DNA from: Cognaticolwellia sediminilitoris
GTDB taxonomy: Bacteria > Pseudomonadota > Gammaproteobacteria > Enterobacterales > Alteromonadaceae
Direction: 5' to 3'
Length of the DNA: 48,557 nucleotides
Assembly (NCBI GenBank): GCA_002104535.1
Contig: NBOG01000004.1
Span: 259,453-308,009 of the forward strand
Shown here: positions 17,130-26,678 of the stretch, piece by piece
Layout: every line of letters begins with the position of its first letter
Position numbering within the stretch: position 1 is the first letter of the stretch
Made by a program: the position numbers and the translations under genes
Notes under the pieces: generated by a model
What the model was told of the DNA's origin: nothing
Database searches by the model: none
What the model saw: only the letters and a program-made list of their open reading frames with translations

Positions 17130-19424
17130 TTAGTAATAGTCATACTTAAATGTCAGACCAATGGTAGTTGGTCTTTGACGGTAAACTGTTCGGCCTGAAA
17201 AACCTGTAAATGAGTACGTTTCGGCATCATTATCAAGTATATTTTTAGCCCAAAGCGTTACCGACCATGGGTCAGAATCTGAACTTAATGAAATCAAGCC
17301 ATCAAGCGAGCTAGTAGAGCCATATTTAGCATTCGCATCAGCCAGTTGAGCATATTGAGAGCTGGCATAGCTATAAGATGTTTGAAACTTCAGATACATA
17401 TCGTCCTCTAATGGCACTTCATAAGCCACTAAAGCATTGTAACTCCACTCTGGTGCTTGTGACAAAACGGTACCATTAGTAAGTGGTGCAGCTAAAGCGT
17501 CAACAAAACCAAATCCATCTTCGTTGGCTTGGTCATTTACTGAAGGATCAGCATTTATACCTCTTAAGTTTGCCGTAGTGGGTGCTTGAGTAACTTTGGA
17601 ATCTAAGTAAGCGATACCTGCTTGAATAGTCAATTCCTCAATAGGTAACCAATGTACATCTAATTCGAAACCTGAGGTTTGAGACTTAGGAATATTTGCT
17701 AATGTGGTATCCGCAACTGCAAAACCGCTAAAGTCGCTAAAGTCGTCAGATACAAAGGTTAATAATGATTGACGGTTTTCATATTCTAAAGCAAATACTG
17801 CGCCGTTTAGTTGCATGCTACCGTCAAGTAAAGTCCACTTAAAACCAAGCTCACTTGAAAGCACATCTTCTGGTTTCACATAACTCCAAGCGTCTGCATC
17901 TAAAACAGCTCCGCCATAGTAAACCCCACTTTTATAACTTGTTGCAACATTACCAAATACCAACAAATCATCGTTAACTTTCCAATCAAGGCCAATTTTG
18001 CCTGTAACGGCACTTTCATCATTACTTTCATTTAAAGCGGTTACAGGATATATATCACCAAAACTTTCATTAACTGCTTCGCCATTGAAACTACGGTCGT
18101 CATAAGAATAACGAATACCAGCGATTAGTTTCCAACTATCATTTAATTGCGTTTCAGTATGTAAGTAAAAACCATAAGAATCAGTTTCTTGAACATAGGT
18201 AGATATAAATTGGTCTAAGCCGAAAGCATCGATATCTTCAGGATATAATACACCGTCAAATGCTGAGTCGGTAACAAAAAAAGAGTCATCAAAGATATCT
18301 TCTGTCTCAACATTTTCATTTGAAATGTTTGCACCGAATACCCAGGTAAAGTCATCGCTATTGGTACTGACAAAGCGTATTTCTTGTGACCATTGATCTA
18401 AGATATTTTCTTGTAATAGGGCTATAGTTGAAGCAGCAGAGCCATCATAGTTATCAACAACGTTTCGTTCATATTCATCTATGGAACTAATGGAAATAAC
18501 ATCAAAATTTTCAAAACTATAATCTAAAGTTAATGATATTCCTGAACCAGACTCATCACGACTAACATCAAGATTACCTACGCTAACTTCACTTGGGTCT
18601 GTTGGCGAATTTAACGCACTAAAAGCGTCATCACCGAAAGTATCTTCATTGCCTACACTGTGAGGTGATAAAGGTTTTGATTTATCCTGATTGGCATAAA
18701 CACGCAGAATACCTGTTCCGCTAGTACCTAATTCAAAGCCTAATTGCCCACGGATTGCAAACGTATCGAGCAAACCAAACTCTTCACCTGTGGTGGTATC
18801 TTTTTGCCAGCCTTCATTAGATTTTGCATACTTTATTGCTAGTCGTCCATTAACGGTATCAGTTAAAGCGCCGCCTACAGCAGAAGTTAACTCAAATGTC
18901 TGGTTACTACTGTATCCAGCCTCTACATATGCTTCAAAGTCTTCTGTAGGCTTGACAGTGATGAAGTTAATTGCACCACCGGTGGTATTTTTACCGTATA
19001 ACGTTCCTTGCGGGCCTTTTAATACTTCAACACGTTCTATATCAAAGAGTTGTCCACCTAAATATGCAGGACTACTGGCAAATATTTCATCGGTATAAAC
19101 ACCAACACCACTGATATTGTTGGCACTAAAATCGTCAAGACCGATACCACGAATGGCAAAAATTGGCGTTCCACCAGAGGTAGCATTTACGGCGACTAAA
19201 CCAGGTGTGTGAGTTCCTAAATCTACAGCACTTTTAACCCCCATATCTTCAAGCATATCACCGGTGAATGCGACAGTTGTCACACCTACTTCATTAATAC
19301 TTTGAGTACGCTTTTGGGCAGTAATTTGAATTTTTTCAATTTCCGCACTGTGGGCAATTGGGGCTAATGTGGTTAAAACTGCTAGTGCGATAACTGATTT
19401 TGAAAAAAGATGCATAGGTTTCAC
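17130..19424 (-). CDS. TonB-dependent outer-membrane receptor
   Basis: 764 residues. A signal peptide (about 1-26, ending in AHSA) leads to a TonB-box-like segment (EKIQITA, 29-35), then a plug domain with GIGLDDFS and the LKGPQGTLYGKNTTGGAINF block, then a 22-strand barrel ending in a hydrophobic strand with terminal Tyr-Tyr. It takes up a ligand across the outer membrane using TonB energy. I chose GTG 19424 because GGAGAG lies 6 nt upstream, whereas ATG 19415 is too far from it. Ligand: family members are often annotated iron-siderophore receptors, but I see no Fur box; instead a C-run/G-run element at 19568-19586 also found before amine-catabolic genes lies upstream, so an organic ligand is possible. 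Confidence 0.9.
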   Translation of the reverse strand: MKPMHLFSKSVIALAVLTTLAPIAHSAEIEKIQITAQKRTQSINEVGVTTVAFTGDMLEDMGVKSAVDLGTHTPGLVAVNATSGGTPIFAIRGIGLDDFSANNISGVGVYTDEIFASSPAYLGGQLFDIERVEVLKGPQGTLYGKNTTGGAINFITVKPTEDFEAYVEAGYSSNQTFELTSAVGGALTDTVNGRLAIKYAKSNEGWQKDTTTGEEFGLLDTFAIRGQLGFELGTSGTGILRVYANQDKSKPLSPHSVGNEDTFGDDAFSALNSPTDPSEVSVGNLDVSRDESGSGISLTLDYSFENFDVISISSIDEYERNVVDNYDGSAASTIALLQENILDQWSQEIRFVSTNSDDFTWVFGANISNENVETEDIFDDSFFVTDSAFDGVLYPEDIDAFGLDQFISTYVQETDSYGFYLHTETQLNDSWKLIAGIRYSYDDRSFNGEAVNESFGDIYPVTALNESNDESAVTGKIGLDWKVNDDLLVFGNVATSYKSGVYYGGAVLDADAWSYVKPEDVLSSELGFKWTLLDGSMQLNGAVFALEYENRQSLLTFVSDDFSDFSGFAVADTTLANIPKSQTSGFELDVHWLPIEELTIQAGIAYLDSKVTQAPTTANLRGINADPSVNDQANEDGFGFVDALAAPLTNGTVLSQAPEWSYNALVAYEVPLEDDMYLKFQTSYSYASSQYAQLADANAKYGSTSSLDGLISLSSDSDPWSVTLWAKNILDNDAETYSFTGFSGRTVYRQRPTTIGLTFKYDYY

Positions 19425-20114
19425 AATTTACTCTCCGGGTTATAGTCTTGTTATAAGTTAAATTCAGTTACTGGCCTTAAATTTAGTAGAGGCAGTTCTG
19501 AATCTAATTTAGTGTTTATGATAGCCAGTGTTCTAAATAGACTATTACAGGTTAATCACATTTTGTTTACCCCCTTAAAGGGGGAGCAGGTAAAAAACTA
19601 AATTAAGCTATGCTTCACAATATAAATTGGTCGTTTAAAATCACTAAAGAAATCATTGAAATAAACACACCTATGCAAGGGTTTGAATAACAATATTAGT
19701 AAGTTAATTAATTGGTATGAATCACTAGCTTTAGTTTTCGCTCAAAATTACAGCTCAGTAAACGGTGCTTATTTACTTGATACTTTTTATAAGATTACTC
19801 TAATTAAAAAACAGAAGATGATTTGAGAATAAAAGAATTAGCTCAAGAATGACTAGAAGGTTCCGGGTATTAGGATTTTTTTATAAAAAAACGGGGTTAT
19901 CGACGAGATTTGCATCTTATTTCAGCTTGAAGACAAAGCAATTAGATATGGTTTACCCGTTAACAAAAATATCTTGGGCAAGGGCGTAAAATTCACTTGA
20001 ATTGAGTATGTGTTGATGATTTATTTAAGGCTGCAAAGGCTAATTAGACACTATAAATTCAAAAGGTTAACGCATGGATTTAGCTATAAATAGCATTGAG
20101 AATAATCGCCTAAT
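19425..20114. other. 690-bp non-coding stretch
   Basis: Between the start of the TonB receptor gene and the end of the kinase gene, both on the minus strand. Besides site a I find no convincing ORF, hairpin terminator or repeat. Around 19800-20010 the base pattern looks less AT-monotonous and could be a decayed gene, but no reading frame supports it. Confidence 0.35.
19568..19586. promoter_or_regulatory. Putative operator, C-run/G-run palindrome (site a)
   Basis: CCCCCTT-A-AAGGGGG (19570-19584), with TTA before and AGCAGG after. It is centred about 153 bp upstream of the TonB receptor start. It shares TACCCCCT and GGGGAG with sites at 25679, 29561 and 35281. The spacing is one base longer than in two of the others. 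Confidence 0.5.
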
Positions 20115-22982
20115 TTACCATAAGACTTGATCTATCTCATTGAGCAAGCTTTGCGTGTGTTCATTTATTTCTGTGCTTTGGCCATTGCTTTTAATGACTT
20201 TTTCCAATTCAAGTGCACAATGCGATAATGCCGCAAAGCCAAACATTTGGCCAGCCCCAGCGATTCGGTGCGCGAGGTAGGCAAGTTTTTCGAATTCACT
20301 ATTGTTGATGTGTAATATTAAGTCTTGTTGCTCTAAAACCAAGTTAGATTTAAATTCTTCAACTAAGTCTGACATATCAACATCTTGGAAACTCTTCTTT
20401 GCTTTTTCAAGTGAGATGTTGTCGTCATAATATTTAACAATAGTTGGAATAAAAATGTCACGTTCAATTGGCTTCGATAAATGCCCGTTAAAACCAAGTG
20501 ATAAATATTGTGTTATTTCATGTGACATCGCATTGGCGGTTAATGCAATTATGGGCGCTTTACAACCTTTTTGACGCAAAGCTTTAAACGCTTCGATTCC
20601 ATCCATTTCTGGCATTTGAATATCCATTAAAATCAGTGTTGGCTGATGGTTTTCAAATAAAGCGATGGCTTCACGGCCATTTCGTGCGGTTAGCACTTCT
20701 AGACCTAATGAGGCTAACAGTCGAGCGATAAGTCGTCGGTTATCATTATGATCCTCGGCAAGTAACACTTTACCCTGAAGTATTTCCTGCTTTGGCGCAA
20801 TTGACTCAGTGTTAGCAAGCACTTTACTTTCAACACATGCTGCAATTTCATTAGCTTTATATGGCAAAATAAAAGCAAAAACACTGCCTTGATTTAGCTC
20901 ACTTTCGACATCAATTTTACCGCCCATAATTTTAGCTAACTGATCAGATAAACATAAGCCTAGACCTGTACCGCCAAAACGTCTGCTGATACTGCTATCA
21001 CCTTGGGTGAAACACTCAAATAAGTTTTGCAATTGTGAGCTACTCATACCGATACCACTATCGGTTATTTTAAAGACTAAATTGTTTAACTGTTGACTAA
21101 TATTTAATTCAACATGTCCTCTAGGGGTGAATTTAATCGCATTTGCACATAGGTTGATGAGTATTTGCTTGACTCGAAAGCCATCCATATCGATTAAAAA
21201 TGGCTTAGGTAAGCTGTGAATAATATCAAAAGTTAAGCCTTTTGACTTGGCTTGTAAGTTGAACATATTGGCGATTTCTTGCAAAATATCATGTAAATCT
21301 TGAGTTTGTATTTCAAGTTCTATCTTATTCGCTTCTATCTTACTTAAATCAAGAATGTTGTTGGTCAGCTCTAATAAATGCAGGCTATTTCCGTGAATTA
21401 TTTTCACTTCTTTGGTGATAAACTCTTCTTCAACATCGCCGCTTAAAATCGCCTCGGCTTGACCAATTACTGTTGTTAAAGGCGTTCTGATCTCATGACT
21501 CATATTTGCAAGAAACTGACTTTTAATATTGTTAGCATTCTTCAATTCTTGCATCAAATATTCTAGCTCATTAGTGCGTTGTTTAACTTTGGTCTCAAGT
21601 GCTTGTTTAGAGCGTTTTTCTATTAAACGGCGTGACAATAAAAAAGCGATCAATAAGGTAGCTAAAGTTCCTAAAATGATAAAAGTTCGCTGTTGATCCG
21701 CTTGCTCCGTTTCAAGCTCTTGTAGACGTTTCTGTTGTTTGAGCTGTTCGACTTCACGCTTTAATTGCTCTGAATTAAACAAGGCTAATTTGGTGTTAAG
21801 CTGGGTATTTTGTAAGTCGTACTGGGCCTGTAAAAATTCACGCTGGTTCTTAATGGCTTTATATGTTTGCTGTTGGGAAGCATAAATAAGTGACATTAAA
21901 GACAGGTTACTGCTTATACTTTTTGTATATTGCATTTTTATTGCTATATCGTTAGCTTCTTTTACAGAATCTAAAGCCAATTCAAACTTACCTTGATAAA
22001 AATAGGCCTCACCCAAGCTATTTAATGCCCCAACATAAGCCGTGTTATGCTGCTGTTCAATACTTAAACGGATAGCCTCTTGTGCATAAGCTATCGCTTG
22101 TTCACTATCTCCATTTATATTACTTAATTCTGCTAAGTTATGCAGGGTATTTGCTTTTAAATAATCATTATTGTATTTCAATTGTAAATTTAAGGCTTTT
22201 TTTAGATAAATATCAGCCTTTTCATAATCCTTCTGAAATTTGTAAGCTGTGCCTAAGTCACTGTAAGCTGCAGCAAGTCCATGCATATCGCCCATTTTAC
22301 TGCGTTTATCCGCCACGTCATGAAATATCGAAATAGCAATATCGAAGCGTTTAAGCTCTAAGTGAAATGTGCCAATATTATATTTAACGTCGACTTTATC
22401 GACTTCAGTACCATAAATTTGATAGAGCGGTTGTGCCATTTCATAGCTTAATAAAGCAGCTTCTAACTCTGACATCGCGGTTTGAACTAAGGCTATATTA
22501 TTGTATAGGTTAGCTTGAGAGATGGGCTCATCGATGGTTAAATAATAATCTAAGGACTTTTGGTATGAGGCTAATGCTAGTGTTTGATTACCGTTATAAT
22601 AGGCATAAACACCAATGCGTTTATAGGCATCAGCTTCAAGTTGCTGTAGTTGAAATTTATGAGCAAGCTTTAGTTCTAGTTGAGCGGTTTCAATAGCTTT
22701 ATCAAGCTGCCCTAATTGATGAAGAATACGGCTTTTACTGACGAATACTGATATTTTATCTAAGGTGGGTAATGTTTGGTCATTACTGAGCGTCGTGATT
22801 AAATCTAAAGCATGTGATTTATCATCCATTGCATCAATTGCTAAAAGCTGTTGGCCTAAGTTATTGCCTAAAAGTTGTAATTGCTTTAGCGATTCATTTT
22901 GACTATGCGCTGTGAAACTTATGCAAATATTAACAGTTAATAACAATACATTTATGAACAATACTCGTCTGGCAATCGCCAT
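20115..22982 (-). CDS. Hybrid sensor histidine kinase with periplasmic TPR domain, REC and HPt
   Basis: 955 residues from ATG 22982; AAGG sits 8 nt upstream, while the frame's GTG at 23003 lacks a site. Order: signal peptide (about 1-27), seven or so TPR repeats (about 80-380) predicted periplasmic, coiled coil (395-430), one membrane helix (433-452), HisKA with phosphorylated His496 in SHEIRTP, HATPase with N-box Asn614, DSGIGMS and GGTGLGL, receiver domain with phosphoacceptor Asp787 (LMDIQMPEMDG), and C-terminal HPt with His905 (AHRIAGAG). This is a complete phosphorelay in one chain, so a separate response regulator would be the final target; none is adjacent. The TPR input suggests sensing through protein contact. 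Monocistronic. Confidence 0.93.
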   Translation of the reverse strand: MAIARRVLFINVLLLTVNICISFTAHSQNESLKQLQLLGNNLGQQLLAIDAMDDKSHALDLITTLSNDQTLPTLDKISVFVSKSRILHQLGQLDKAIETAQLELKLAHKFQLQQLEADAYKRIGVYAYYNGNQTLALASYQKSLDYYLTIDEPISQANLYNNIALVQTAMSELEAALLSYEMAQPLYQIYGTEVDKVDVKYNIGTFHLELKRFDIAISIFHDVADKRSKMGDMHGLAAAYSDLGTAYKFQKDYEKADIYLKKALNLQLKYNNDYLKANTLHNLAELSNINGDSEQAIAYAQEAIRLSIEQQHNTAYVGALNSLGEAYFYQGKFELALDSVKEANDIAIKMQYTKSISSNLSLMSLIYASQQQTYKAIKNQREFLQAQYDLQNTQLNTKLALFNSEQLKREVEQLKQQKRLQELETEQADQQRTFIILGTLATLLIAFLLSRRLIEKRSKQALETKVKQRTNELEYLMQELKNANNIKSQFLANMSHEIRTPLTTVIGQAEAILSGDVEEEFITKEVKIIHGNSLHLLELTNNILDLSKIEANKIELEIQTQDLHDILQEIANMFNLQAKSKGLTFDIIHSLPKPFLIDMDGFRVKQILINLCANAIKFTPRGHVELNISQQLNNLVFKITDSGIGMSSSQLQNLFECFTQGDSSISRRFGGTGLGLCLSDQLAKIMGGKIDVESELNQGSVFAFILPYKANEIAACVESKVLANTESIAPKQEILQGKVLLAEDHNDNRRLIARLLASLGLEVLTARNGREAIALFENHQPTLILMDIQMPEMDGIEAFKALRQKGCKAPIIALTANAMSHEITQYLSLGFNGHLSKPIERDIFIPTIVKYYDDNISLEKAKKSFQDVDMSDLVEEFKSNLVLEQQDLILHINNSEFEKLAYLAHRIAGAGQMFGFAALSHCALELEKVIKSNGQSTEINEHTQSLLNEIDQVLW

Positions 22983-23355
22983 CCATGACACCTTAAAACA
23001 CACGTGTTTTTTAAAACCAAGTGAAATAATTACATCAATTGGTAAAATATTATGATGAAACTAGTTATAGCACTTTGTCATAAGAGTAACAACGCAAAGC
23101 AACACTGATTTTAAAATCACTCCATTAAGATAGTTTTCTTAGTAAAAACAACAGCTATTGCTCATTATTTAAAACATCAATAAGCAATAATTCTCACTGA
23201 ATAACGTCATCCACTCTGACATAACCTGTTATTATTTTGCTTTAATATAAAAAGACACTCGATACGCTAATCACAATAATACGCTAGTAAAATTAGACTT
23301 AAAAAGCTTATAATCCGCATCTTCTAGCTAATAACTCAAATAATAAAGTATACCC
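22983..23355. other. Intergenic region between kinase and channel genes
   Basis: 373 bp between divergent genes. AT-rich; I see no hairpin, repeat or ORF. It must hold both promoters. Confidence 0.35.
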
Positions 23356-24144
23356 ATGTATCAAAACATAAAAACTACTTTTACCAATCTCAAAAACAAT
23401 AAATTTTTTGAATTAAGTGTCATCTGCGTGATTATCATTTCTGCTCTTGAAATTGGCGCTAAAACCTTTCCTTTATCTAATACGGCTGTCTCAATTACCT
23501 CTGTTTTAGATACTTTTATTACAGTATTTTTCTTATTTGAAATTTCGTTAAGGTTTTTAACTGAAGAAAACAAGAAGAGTTTCTTTAAATCGGGCTGGAA
23601 TGTTTTCGATACTTTAGTGGTGGTTATTAGCCTAGTACCGATTAATGATTCTGAAATGGCACTTTTAGCAAGACTGGTCAGAGTGTTTCGAGTATTACGA
23701 ATGGTGTCTGTGGTACCAGAACTTAGAATACTCATTAACTCACTCGTTAAAGCATTACCGCAATTAGGCTATGTCGTATTGTTAATGTTTATTATTTTCT
23801 ATATTTACGCAGCGATTGGCAGCTTTTTATTTAGTGCCATTAACCCTGTTTTATGGGGCGACATTGCCATTTCGATGCTAACACTGTTTCGCGTAATGAC
23901 TTTCGAAGATTGGACTGATATTCAATACGAGACCATGGACGTTTATCCTTATAGCTGGATTTATTACATGACCTTTATTTTCTTTACCGCCTTTGCGTTT
24001 CTTAATATGGTTATTGGTATTGTGGTTAATGTTATGGAAGAAGAACACTCAAAGGAGAGAAACAAAAATGAACCTACCTTGGGTGAATTAAAGCAGGAAA
24101 TTACTGAATTAAAAACGTTGATCATGAAGCTCAACGATAAATAA
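23356..24144 (+). CDS. Voltage-gated cation channel, BacNav family
   Basis: 262 residues (NaChBac has 274). Six membrane helices: S4 carries Arg106, 109, 112 and 115 at three-residue steps, the voltage-sensor pattern. The pore loop has filter Thr182-Phe-Glu-Asp-Trp-Thr-Asp188, and S6 is followed by an acidic neck and a C-terminal coiled coil (about 243-262) that tetramerises such channels. NaChBac and NavAb use TLESW; Asp at the fourth and seventh filter positions instead matches the engineered calcium channel CavAb (TLDDWSD), so calcium permeation is plausible. Inner membrane; may be linked to motility or pH homeostasis by analogy. Monocistronic with weak Shine-Dalgarno, convergent with the FAD oxidase gene. 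Confidence 0.9.
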   Translation: MYQNIKTTFTNLKNNKFFELSVICVIIISALEIGAKTFPLSNTAVSITSVLDTFITVFFLFEISLRFLTEENKKSFFKSGWNVFDTLVVVISLVPINDSEMALLARLVRVFRVLRMVSVVPELRILINSLVKALPQLGYVVLLMFIIFYIYAAIGSFLFSAINPVLWGDIAISMLTLFRVMTFEDWTDIQYETMDVYPYSWIYYMTFIFFTAFAFLNMVIGIVVNVMEEEHSKERNKNEPTLGELKQEITELKTLIMKLNDK

Positions 24145-24222
24145 AACTATTCAGTTGATAACTAACCGATATATTGAAGTTAGTTATCAACTGTTTGCAG
24201 ATATTGGAGCTACTAAAGTTGT

Positions 24223-25620
24223 TTATGGCTTCAACGGGAAGCCCATTTTATCAACCAGATTTAACCAAGGTATTCTCCAGCCCCCTTTTGCATCACATGT
24301 ATCTAATGCATACATAGTGATTTTTGCACCAATCCATCTAAAGGGTTCAGGTGGTATCCACGCCGGCACTGTTTTAGCAAACTCTAATTGTCGCTCTGGA
24401 ATGTCAGCATTATCTACTATGGCCAACGCAACACGGGCTGCGAATCGACTAGCAGTAACGCCAAAACCAGAATATCCGCCAGCATAAATCATTTTTCCGG
24501 CATGAAAATACTGATAATGTACAGCCATACGCGTGGTTAAAGCTATTGGACCACTCCATGCGTGAGAGATGTTAATGCCTTTTAATCCCGGCAGGGTTTT
24601 ATACAAAGTATTAACTAGTTCGATATAAGGAGCTGCTGTTTTATCATGTTCAGGGTCGGTATTATTATCAAAGAAATAACCCAGGCGACCACCAAACAAA
24701 ACCCGATTATCTTTCGTTAAACGCATATAGTTAAGCTGTGTACGTGTGTCGTATATTCCTTGGCGGTTTTTCCAACCAAGTGCGGTTAATTGCTCTGATG
24801 ACAAAGGCTCGGTCATAACAATACGGTCGCGTATTGCGGCAACTCTTCGGCTAATTTTCTTTTTATGTTTAGTAAAGGCATTGGTGGCTAATATCACTTT
24901 ATTCGCGCTAATATCACCATTTGGTGTTTTAACTACGACCTTGTTGCCAACCGTACTACTATTCAACATTGGCGTATTTTCATAGAAAGTAACACCAAGG
25001 CTTTTCGCTACTTTCTTTAAACCCCAAGCCAATTTAGCAGGGTGAATAGTGCCTGAGCGCTGCTTTGACCACAAGCCACCTTCAAAAAGCGGCGAGTTAA
25101 TTTCTTTTCTGATCTCGTCTTTATTTAGTAAATGAGCATCATGACCAAACTTAACATAAAGTTCGTGTTCGCCATTAATATCAGCTATCCCATGCTTACC
25201 TACAGCAACGGTTAACTCTCCTGTCCATTCGAGATCACAATCAATATTATATTTTTCGATGGTTTGACGAAACTGATCCATGTTTTCTTTACCAAGACGC
25301 TCTAACTCAGGCATTTCGTCGGCAAATAAACGATTAGAGTTTTCCATTCCGTGCATTAAAGACGTCGAAAGAATAGCGCCAGGTCGACCAGATGCACCGA
25401 TAGCGGCAGTATTTGCCTCAATAACGGTGACTTCTCTATCCGGATTTTGTTCTTTTGCTTGTACTGCTGTCCATAGGCCAGTAAAACCGCTACCAACGAT
25501 TAATAAATCGGTGCTGATATTGGTGACGAGTTTATCTTCAGCCGGAGGACAATCAGGGTTGTCTAGCCAAAAAGGGGTGAACTTACTGTTTGTTAATGCT
25601 AACTTCGCTTGATCCTGCAC
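24223..25620 (-). CDS. FAD-dependent amine oxidase, DAO family (PuuB-like)
   Basis: 465 residues. The FAD-binding GxGxxG is Gly43-Ser-Gly45-Phe-Thr-Gly48, and a GYSGFGVT block near residue 400 closes the flavin site as in DAO-fold oxidases. The closest type I can name is E. coli PuuB (gamma-glutamylputrescine oxidase) and related enzymes that oxidise a primary amine to an aldehyde with release of ammonia and hydrogen peroxide. Start is GTG 25620, with GGAG 8 nt upstream. A C-run/G-run element is centred 68 bp upstream. It is encoded just beyond a LuxR-type regulator and a permease-dehydrogenase operon, fitting amine catabolism. Exact substrate unknown. Confidence 0.85.
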   Translation of the reverse strand: MQDQAKLALTNSKFTPFWLDNPDCPPAEDKLVTNISTDLLIVGSGFTGLWTAVQAKEQNPDREVTVIEANTAAIGASGRPGAILSTSLMHGMENSNRLFADEMPELERLGKENMDQFRQTIEKYNIDCDLEWTGELTVAVGKHGIADINGEHELYVKFGHDAHLLNKDEIRKEINSPLFEGGLWSKQRSGTIHPAKLAWGLKKVAKSLGVTFYENTPMLNSSTVGNKVVVKTPNGDISANKVILATNAFTKHKKKISRRVAAIRDRIVMTEPLSSEQLTALGWKNRQGIYDTRTQLNYMRLTKDNRVLFGGRLGYFFDNNTDPEHDKTAAPYIELVNTLYKTLPGLKGINISHAWSGPIALTTRMAVHYQYFHAGKMIYAGGYSGFGVTASRFAARVALAIVDNADIPERQLEFAKTVPAWIPPEPFRWIGAKITMYALDTCDAKGGWRIPWLNLVDKMGFPLKP

Positions 25621-25678
25621 TGTACTAACTCCAACTAATTGTCTTGATAGTACTAAGGTAAACTTATTAAATATTTAC

Positions 25679-25698
25679 GATACCCCCTAAAAGGTATC
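25679..25698. promoter_or_regulatory. Putative operator (site b)
   Basis: GATACC (25679-25684)/GGTATC (25693-25698) perfect arms around CCCTAAAA, reading GATACCCCCTAAAAGGTATC. Centre is 68 bp upstream of the FAD oxidase start codon, in the gap between it and the LuxR-type gene. Confidence 0.6.
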
Positions 25699-25723
25699 TA
25701 CGCCATATTTATACCAACATTTA

Positions 25724-26548
25724 CTACTCTTGGACTGACAAAAGTAAATGATCAACATCTTCTGCTAATGAATCTTGCTGTAAAATATCGATAAAAAGTG
25801 CCAGCAGCTCTGATTGGCTTGAAAGATATGTTTTGCCGTAAATGTTCTTCTTATGCATTTTAACTGTTTCATAGCCAATTTCCATAATTGAGGCTATCGC
25901 CTTGGTTGAATATCCTTGTAGCAATAATTGACACACTTGATATTCTTTTTTCGTTAAAATGTCTCGACCGAAATTAATTAATACATTTTCAACGTTTGAA
26001 TGGCTAGCTTCACCAGTATCGTCAAATATAGTTAAATGCGAATTGCATAACGCTCGCAGAGGTTCGAATAGTTGTAAAAGTTGTTGTTTCTCTTCTGTAT
26101 TAAATTTTTTATTGTCGCCAAACCTAGAGATATCGATATGAAAGCAATTGTCATTATCTTGTGAAAATAAATAACCAACTTCATCGGCAACATTCAAAAA
26201 ATTAAAGTATGAGCTATAACTACTTGAAAACTCGTCTGGAGCAACGTCTTCTAGTGAAAAGAAACCAAAGCGGGCTTTATCGACAAAAGCACGGTAGAAC
26301 GGGTCTAACACGTACAAACGCGTTAAGTATCGCCAAGACTCTTCGCCACAAAGGTTATTTTTATTCCCGTCGATACCGAAGCGATAATATAATTTTGCAT
26401 TTGTAGAGCGATTAAACTGAAGAATGAGCAGTTCGTCAAAATCGATTAATGTGGCCATAACGTCTTTTAGTTTTTCATAAAAATCACTTTTCCCTACGCT
26501 TTGGGTAAGTGAGATCAAAGCCGTACTGTAAAGATTTAACTTCATCAT
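25724..26548 (-). CDS. LuxR-type transcriptional regulator
   Basis: 274 residues. The C-terminal GerE helix-turn-helix spans about 198-255 (LTKKEYQVCQLLLQGYSTK then ETVKMHKKNIYGK). The N-terminal 180 residues look like a GAF-like or ligand-sensing domain; I do not see the acyl-homoserine-lactone signature, nor a receiver domain. ATG 26548 follows GGAA. It sits amid amine-catabolic genes, upstream of the FAD oxidase gene on the same strand, separated by 103 bp carrying operator site b. It is the best candidate to read the four C-run/G-run sites. No such site lies before its own start. Confidence 0.88.
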   Translation of the reverse strand: MMKLNLYSTALISLTQSVGKSDFYEKLKDVMATLIDFDELLILQFNRSTNAKLYYRFGIDGNKNNLCGEESWRYLTRLYVLDPFYRAFVDKARFGFFSLEDVAPDEFSSSYSSYFNFLNVADEVGYLFSQDNDNCFHIDISRFGDNKKFNTEEKQQLLQLFEPLRALCNSHLTIFDDTGEASHSNVENVLINFGRDILTKKEYQVCQLLLQGYSTKAIASIMEIGYETVKMHKKNIYGKTYLSSQSELLALFIDILQQDSLAEDVDHLLLSVQE

Positions 26549-26610
26549 GTGTTTAATTCCGACATCGGTATTACGCTAATACTTACATATATTTACTGAT
26601 TTTAAAACAC

Positions 26611-26642
26611 GAAAAAACAGTGACTTTAAAAAGTCACTGTTT
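26611..26642 (-). terminator. Terminator of the aldehyde dehydrogenase-permease operon
   Basis: 13-bp perfect stem AAACAGTGACTTT (26615-26627)/AAAGTCACTGTTT (26630-26642), two-base loop. On the minus strand the stem ends in a run of T. It isolates the operon from the LuxR-type gene downstream. Confidence 0.85.
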
Positions 26643-26678
26643 AGTAATTATTAAATTAATTAAAATTAACGAAATTGG

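Noticed and set aside
19800-20010. Possible degraded gene in the 690-bp gap
   Set aside because: No frame runs far enough and no protein motif could be read on either strand.
23361-23735. 124-codon open frame antisense to the channel gene
   Set aside because: It lies entirely within the voltage-gated channel gene, whose helices, S4 arginines and filter are clear on the other strand.
25724-26548. LuxR-type protein as a quorum-sensing acyl-homoserine-lactone receptor
   Set aside because: The N-terminal domain lacks the conserved Trp/Tyr/Asp pattern of autoinducer-binding domains that I can recognise, and there is no luxI-type gene in the window.
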